Below, in pieces: positions 60,801 to 64,000 of a stretch of DNA of 64,000 nt. The notes beneath the pieces were generated by a model, which was not told the origin of the DNA, did no database searches, and worked only from the letters and a program-made list of their open reading frames with translations. Positions within the stretch are counted from its first letter, which is position 1; the number at the start of each line of letters is the position of its first letter. The stretch is from Bacteroidota bacterium (GTDB taxonomy: Bacteria > Bacteroidota > Bacteroidia > NS11-12g > UBA955). Made by a program: the position numbers and the translations under genes. Location: positions 62,001 through 126,000 of the forward strand of contig JAMLHC010000003.1 in assembly GCA_023957335.1 (NCBI GenBank), written 5' to 3'.

Positions 60801-61965
60801 CGCAAACAACAAACCCACAACAACCATAGATTACGGTTTGATGCAAGGACATCCTACAACTCCTGCTACTTTAGTGGTGAATGTTAGCAACAACGACAAG
60901 ACAGTCAATACTATCAACTTAACACCCGCCCTTGCCCAACCAACCATTGTTTCTGCAAGCAATAAAAATGGCGCAACAATTAATGTAAATATGGCAGGCA
61001 ATGTTGAATATACACCCAAAGCAGGTTTCTATGGAAAAGATACCTTCATGTATGAAATATGTGAAGCCCCCGCAGGTACACTATGCATACAAGAATATGT
61101 TATTATTACTGTAAATGAGCCTTCTACGCCCAATGCAGTACAAGCAAGTGATGATTATAGCTTTACCACATCAGGAAATTCCATAACTGCTACAGCAGCA
61201 AACGGTTTGATACAAAACGACTTTTCTACGCAAACAGCCGGAACAAAAACTGTGAGTCTAAAAACCGGAGTAAGCGCAAGCCCTGCTGGTGTGGGCACAC
61301 TTTCGCTAAGTACTGATGGCAGTTATACTTTTACACCGGATGTGTCTTTCATTGGAACTACGATATTTCCCTATACGATGTGTGACGGTACTGTGTGCAC
61401 CGATGCTACATTGTATATTCAAGTTTTCAGCCCGAGCATGTTGCCTATCAGCTTGATTAACTTTTCTGCTAAACTCACTAATTCACTCCAAGTACAATTA
61501 GATTGGACAAGTGCACAAGAAACAAACAATGATTTCTATACTATCAAAAAATCCAATGATGGAATCAACTGGGTAGTTTTGGGCAATGTGAATGGTGCCG
61601 GAAACAGCAACCATAACAATCACTACAACATGATAGACCCACTTCCAAGCGAAGGAATTAACTATTACACTTTGTCTCAAACTGATTTAGATGGAACAGT
61701 TGCAGAATTAGGTATGAGAACCATTATTCTAAACCCTGTGTTTAATGAACTAATCAAAGTTTATCCCAATCCTTCCAATGGTGTTATCCATATTGAAGGA
61801 GCAGGAGTTGATTTTTCTTATATCATCACAGATGTACAAGGCAGAACAATTGCCAGAGGCGAGTTCAGCGACAAATCAACCATAGAAAACTTAAGTAGAG
61901 GACTTTACTTTATCCGATTACAGATTGGAAACAGAGTGCAGTCTTATAAAATTGTGGTAGAATAA
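57862..61965 (+). CDS. Giant secreted RCC1-like, Ig-like repeat protein with T9SS type A sorting domain
   Basis: A 1367-residue protein. A signal peptide ends near TFAQS (residue 26). Residues 80-440 form an RCC1-like beta-propeller with repeats HGLFVWGERG, DNKLWTWGVR, SGKLYALGNNTNRQLGD and DKQLWAWGSNHNGMIGMG. Residues 600-1180 have about six Ig-like/cadherin-like repeats of 90-110 residues, each with (N)DxxxT...G(T/K)xxFTPxxGFxGxxxFxYxxCD and usually paired Cys. The C-terminal 170 residues have a fibronectin-like domain (SAQETNNDFYTIKKSNDG) and the type IX sorting domain with VYPNPSNGVIHIEG and LSRGLYFIRLQ. It is probably a surface adhesin or structural protein; the ligand is unknown. Confidence 0.9.
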   Translation: MKFKSFIISALSVLLHLTNQSTFAQSKMYCSQPAVGCASTDLSNYGINSNTNASTIEYDNLVSLYHGTLTRNGDGTYSGWGQGAANNGTGNLTTPSEINKTNFPALRGDILKIAGGSNGSNAGGTGKHQYIVLTTHGLFVWGERGILLETDATTSTTFQKIDVSQLTGADTTGLPTNVKPGDVKMMFGTRSTLAITTCSGDVWVLSTQTDMRGRGASGTNAASQRRWRQVTINTSSDPLTDIVVARGCYNTMFALSSDNKLWTWGVRVYLGNSTSIKSNIQRATQMTLPQDGGVDIDVKMIGMTCDANTTNRITYYVLAKSGKLYALGNNTNRQLGDFTTTTSTSWVRVKYNNNATPDYMDDIVWISPNEHDGFANASYRVPAINAINNDKQLWAWGSNHNGMIGMGASSTGVDPGRPGNTTASTDSILAVETGGHTSMIIKQCEKNFGYTGHRTGGSMACGGCAEADITSYDFGTIPVNICGVPSNASINVNPIPIFISSSTTFCFGTDYILQLSEEGTSVTFSINKDPLGIVTLVPDKDNANNDTLKFSQPGTVEIKASMKDICNPVIPIDTIITVTMLQCKLALPDNNHGFVNNEISGNVSTNDVNAAPVKYGMSPNLKSSPSGSTPVISMGSDGKYTFTADKPGKYVYEVSICDIGQISNCLTEELTIWIKNDSTLSNPPMASTDVTSTKKNTAVTIPTLSNDQVGSKGKSLVPSSVTIVSGTAPNTSTEGSLSINSSTGEITFTPVSTFTGIVSYSYEVCDNTSPTPLCSQAKQIIHISGSSSQNATYGADDYANTNFNTPVSGNVKTNDADAEGDNQEITPQTTTKPGVGKLVLDKFGAYTFTPAYGFYGSTNFEYETCDDNATDPVCTKATLYITVNKEETYDDFHSTVTNVQIAGDVSTNDNLPLGYTYGNVSSVVGNPSASVPTLSTDGTYTFKTSVPGVYKFKVDACTPAPGSICITEILTITVVKDVYSANNKPTTTIDYGLMQGHPTTPATLVVNVSNNDKTVNTINLTPALAQPTIVSASNKNGATINVNMAGNVEYTPKAGFYGKDTFMYEICEAPAGTLCIQEYVIITVNEPSTPNAVQASDDYSFTTSGNSITATAANGLIQNDFSTQTAGTKTVSLKTGVSASPAGVGTLSLSTDGSYTFTPDVSFIGTTIFPYTMCDGTVCTDATLYIQVFSPSMLPISLINFSAKLTNSLQVQLDWTSAQETNNDFYTIKKSNDGINWVVLGNVNGAGNSNHNNHYNMIDPLPSEGINYYTLSQTDLDGTVAELGMRTIILNPVFNELIKVYPNPSNGVIHIEGAGVDFSYIITDVQGRTIARGEFSDKSTIENLSRGLYFIRLQIGNRVQSYKIVVE

Positions 61966-61988
61966 TCAACTATCAAAGAATAAATAAA

Positions 61989-62016
61989 AAAAGCTGTCTC
62001 ATTGGAGACAGCTTTT
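61989..62016. terminator. Bidirectional terminator between the RCC1/Ig-like gene and glyS
   Basis: A 12-bp perfect stem (AAAAGCTGTCTC / GAGACAGCTTTT) with loop ATTG, followed by more T residues on the plus strand and preceded by A residues (T on minus). Both convergent genes end next to it, so it serves both. Confidence 0.9.
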
Positions 62017-62018
62017 TT

Positions 62019-63566
62019 TTATTTCAACTTTCTTAATAAAGCGTGCATGGATGTATGTTCAGCAAGCATTGCAGGCAATTGTTCAACAGACATTCGTTTT
62101 TGTTCCATACTGTCTCTTTCTCGGACTGTTACCATTCCGTCTGTCAAAGAATCATGGTCAATGGTAATACAATAGGGTGTTCCTATTGCGTCCTGTCTGC
62201 GGTAACGCTTGCCGATAGAGTCTTTCTCTTCAATGAAGCAATCAAAATTCAAGTGCAAATCATTGTATATTTTTTCTGCTAATTCGGGCAGACCATCCTT
62301 GTTAACCAAAGGCATAATCGCTGCTTTGATTGGTGCTAATGCAGGGGGCAAGCTAAGTACTGTACGTGTTTCTCCATTTTCTAAGGTTTCTTCATTTAGA
62401 TTTTCGCAAATGGTCATCAAAAACAATCGGTCTAAACCTATTGAAGTTTCAATAACATAAGGAGTATAGCTTTCATTCAATTCTGCATCATGGTATTTTA
62501 TTTTTTTACCTGAAAATTCTTGATGCTTGCTCAAATCAAAATCGGTACGAGAGTGAATTCCTTCTAATTCTTTGAATCCGAACGGAAATTTATATTCAAT
62601 ATCCACAGCCGCATTGGCATAATGGGCTAATTTGTCATGGTCATGAAAACGGTAGTGTTCGGGTTTGATTCCCATTGCCAAGTGCCATTGCATACGGGTT
62701 TCTTTCCATTTGTTGTACCATTCGATTTCGGAACCGGGTCTTACAAAAAATTGCATTTCCATTTGCTCAAACTCTTTCATGCGCATGATAAACTGCCGGG
62801 CAACAATTTCATTTCTAAAAGCTTTGCCGGTTTGTGCAATACCAAAAGGAATTTTCATTCGGGCAGATTTTTGTACATTCAGAAAATTCACAAAAATTCC
62901 CTGAGCTGTTTCGGGACGTAGATAAAGGGCTTCTTCACCGCCATCAGTTGCATTCATTTGGGTGGAATACATCAGGTTAAATTGTCTGATGTCAGTCCAA
63001 TTGCAGGTTCCGGAAATAGGACACACGATATTTTGTTCTTCGATAAAGTCCTTAATCATTTTCAGGTTATTACTTTCCAATCCTGTCTTCAAAACAGTAG
63101 CTGCATGGTTTATTTTTGCCTGATATTCCAATACTCTGGGATTTGTTTCGCGGTATTGCTGTTCACTAAACGAGTCTCCAAAACGAGTTGCTGCTTTCTC
63201 AATCTCTTTGCTGATTTTGGCATCCTGTTTATCTATAAACTCTTCAATCAATTGGTCTGCCCTATATCTTTTTTTAGAATCCTTGTTATCAATCATCGGG
63301 TCGCTGAATCCGTCCACGTGCCCACTTGCTTTCCACACTTTGGGATGCATAAAAATAGCGGCATCAACACCCACAATATTTTTATGTAAACGGGTCATGC
63401 TTTGCCACCAATACTGACGCAAATTATTTTTGAGAACAACACCTCTTGAACCATAATCATATACAGCACTCAAACCGTCATAAATCTCACTTGACGGGAA
63501 TACAAAACCATACTCTTTGCAATGTGCAACAACCTTTTTGAAAAATTCTTCGTTAGAAAGCGACAT
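62019..63566 (-). CDS. glyS: Glycyl-tRNA synthetase (alpha2 type)
   Basis: Charges tRNA-Gly. The 515 residues have the eukaryote/archaea-like dimeric class II layout: N-terminal GFVFPSSEIYDGLSAVYDYGSRGVVLKNN, motif 2 region FRNEIVARQFIMRMKEFEQME, RPETAQGIFVNF, and motif 3 SIGLDRLFL followed by the anticodon-binding domain (APIKAAIMPLVNKDGLPELAEKIY, RRQDAIGTPYCITID). The ATG used gives the family start MSLSNEEFFKKVV; the open frame runs 42 codons further into the rpsT promoter. Bacteroidota normally use this form instead of the alpha2-beta2 GlyQ/GlyS. A shared terminator follows. Confidence 0.97.
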   Translation of the reverse strand: MSLSNEEFFKKVVAHCKEYGFVFPSSEIYDGLSAVYDYGSRGVVLKNNLRQYWWQSMTRLHKNIVGVDAAIFMHPKVWKASGHVDGFSDPMIDNKDSKKRYRADQLIEEFIDKQDAKISKEIEKAATRFGDSFSEQQYRETNPRVLEYQAKINHAATVLKTGLESNNLKMIKDFIEEQNIVCPISGTCNWTDIRQFNLMYSTQMNATDGGEEALYLRPETAQGIFVNFLNVQKSARMKIPFGIAQTGKAFRNEIVARQFIMRMKEFEQMEMQFFVRPGSEIEWYNKWKETRMQWHLAMGIKPEHYRFHDHDKLAHYANAAVDIEYKFPFGFKELEGIHSRTDFDLSKHQEFSGKKIKYHDAELNESYTPYVIETSIGLDRLFLMTICENLNEETLENGETRTVLSLPPALAPIKAAIMPLVNKDGLPELAEKIYNDLHLNFDCFIEEKDSIGKRYRRQDAIGTPYCITIDHDSLTDGMVTVRERDSMEQKRMSVEQLPAMLAEHTSMHALLRKLK

Positions 63567-63590
63567 ATCAATATTCTGAAAATGAGGACG

Positions 63591-63598
63591 CAAAGTTA
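63591..63598 (-). promoter_or_regulatory. -7 element TAACTTTG upstream of glyS
   Basis: TAACTTTG on the minus strand matches TAnnTTTG, 24 bases before the glyS ATG. Confidence 0.5.
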
Positions 63599-63634
63599 GT
63601 TTTTTTGACCTGCTTAAAAACTTTTTAAAATAGA

Positions 63635-63666
63635 TTTGGAATTCTATTTTATTAAGTGCAAATTTG
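63635..63666 (+). promoter_or_regulatory. Promoter of rpsT
   Basis: TTTG at 63635-63638, 20 bases, CAAATTTG at 63659-63666 (one mismatch to TAnnTTTG), 24 bases before the ATG. Divergent from the glyS promoter. Confidence 0.5.
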
Positions 63667-63690
63667 CAGTCCTTTTTTGAACAGAAGAAC

Positions 63691-63945
63691 ATGGCAAATA
63701 TTAAGTCCGCAATAAAAAGAATTAGATCTAACGAGGCAAAAAGAGATCTTAATAAGTATCAGCACAAAACAGCACGTACCTTTATGAAGAGAGTTTACAA
63801 AACTGAAAACAAAACAGAAGCTTTGGAATTAATGCCAACAGTTTTTGGTATGTTAGACAAGTTAGCAAAGAGAAATATCATTCATAAAAACAAAGCTGCA
63901 AATCTTAAAAGTGGCTTAAACAAGCATGTTAATAGCTTGTCTTAA
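63691..63945 (+). CDS. rpsT: 30S ribosomal protein S20
   Basis: An 84-residue ribosomal protein that binds 16S rRNA in the 30S body. It begins MANIKSAIKRIRSNEAKRDLNK, the classic bS20 start, continues with KTARTFMKRVYKT and ends IIHKNKAANLKSGLNKHVNSL, matching the C-terminal IHKNKAARxKSRL signature. The frame is open for nine codons upstream, but the ATG used gives the family N-terminus. It has its own promoter divergent from glyS. Beyond the stop, the last 55 bases of the window hold nothing recognisable. Confidence 0.98.
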   Translation: MANIKSAIKRIRSNEAKRDLNKYQHKTARTFMKRVYKTENKTEALELMPTVFGMLDKLAKRNIIHKNKAANLKSGLNKHVNSLS

Positions 63946-64000
63946 GTGTTTTCATATATTGAGTGTTTTTAATTGAAATTAAATCCTGTTCTCTTGAGAA

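Overview
The window is a chromosomal stretch of a Bacteroidota bacterium. The evidence is two very large secreted proteins with type IX secretion (T9SS) C-terminal signals (one gliding-associated type B, one type A), a SusC/FecA-style TonB-dependent receptor, the Bacteroidota -7 promoter motif TAnnTTTG in front of many genes, DUF4199, DUF4293 and DUF3109 proteins, and alpha2-type glycyl-tRNA synthetase. Heme A synthase, menaquinone genes and proton-translocating transhydrogenase indicate a respiring organism. Base composition is AT-rich throughout and no prophage, CRISPR array, rRNA operon or conjugative element was seen.

Layout. 1-8.8 kb: the 3' end of a nucleotide-sugar epimerase/decarboxylase gene, a 1544-residue gliding-type surface protein, heme A synthase, a small unknown protein and a TonB-dependent receptor. 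8.8-11.7 kb: selenophosphate synthetase and tRNA 2-selenouridine synthase, then an MgtC-like protein. 11.8-19.5 kb (minus strand): membrane protein, pntB-pntA, acyltransferase and an alkaline-phosphatase-fold membrane transferase. 19.6-25.8 kb (plus strand): coiled-coil protein, menA, menC, glmM, ychF. 25.8-30.4 kb is a disturbed zone: NlpC/P60 peptidase and ferredoxin, an IS1595-type insertion sequence sitting against the remnant of a T9SS protein, rnpB, two tRNAs, and duplicated fragments of T9SS proteins around a lipoprotein. 30.5-43.4 kb: a sodium:solute symporter with a 36-residue membrane microprotein, a muramidase-like protein, then a long minus-strand group (glycosyltransferase, DUF4199, a dihydroorotase homologue without metal ligands, BatA-like protein, MFS transporter, ApbE, a 970-residue membrane glycosyltransferase/TPR protein). 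43.4-49.4 kb is the most unusual part: two copies of a promoter cassette containing poly-G tracts drive unrecognised secreted proteins and flank a SprT/DUF3109/purE operon; both are embedded in hairpin-type repeats. 49.4-57.7 kb: an AAA/DUF4143 ATPase preceded by three 22-bp repeats, two tandem CAP-domain proteins, a SpoU methyltransferase, a secreted protein with a possible caspase-type His/Cys pair, a glycosyltransferase and small proteins. 57.8-64 kb: a 1367-residue RCC1/Ig-like T9SS protein, glyS and rpsT.

How the genes fit together. Housekeeping pieces (selenium-modified tRNA, menaquinone, transhydrogenase, cell-wall precursor synthesis, translation) are interleaved with cell-envelope and secretion genes. 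The best candidate for something undescribed is the pair of promoter cassettes at about 43.6-43.7 and 48.3-48.4 kb, in which a run of 8-9 G lies exactly between the -33 and -7 elements; slippage there would change promoter spacing and could switch the downstream secreted proteins on and off.
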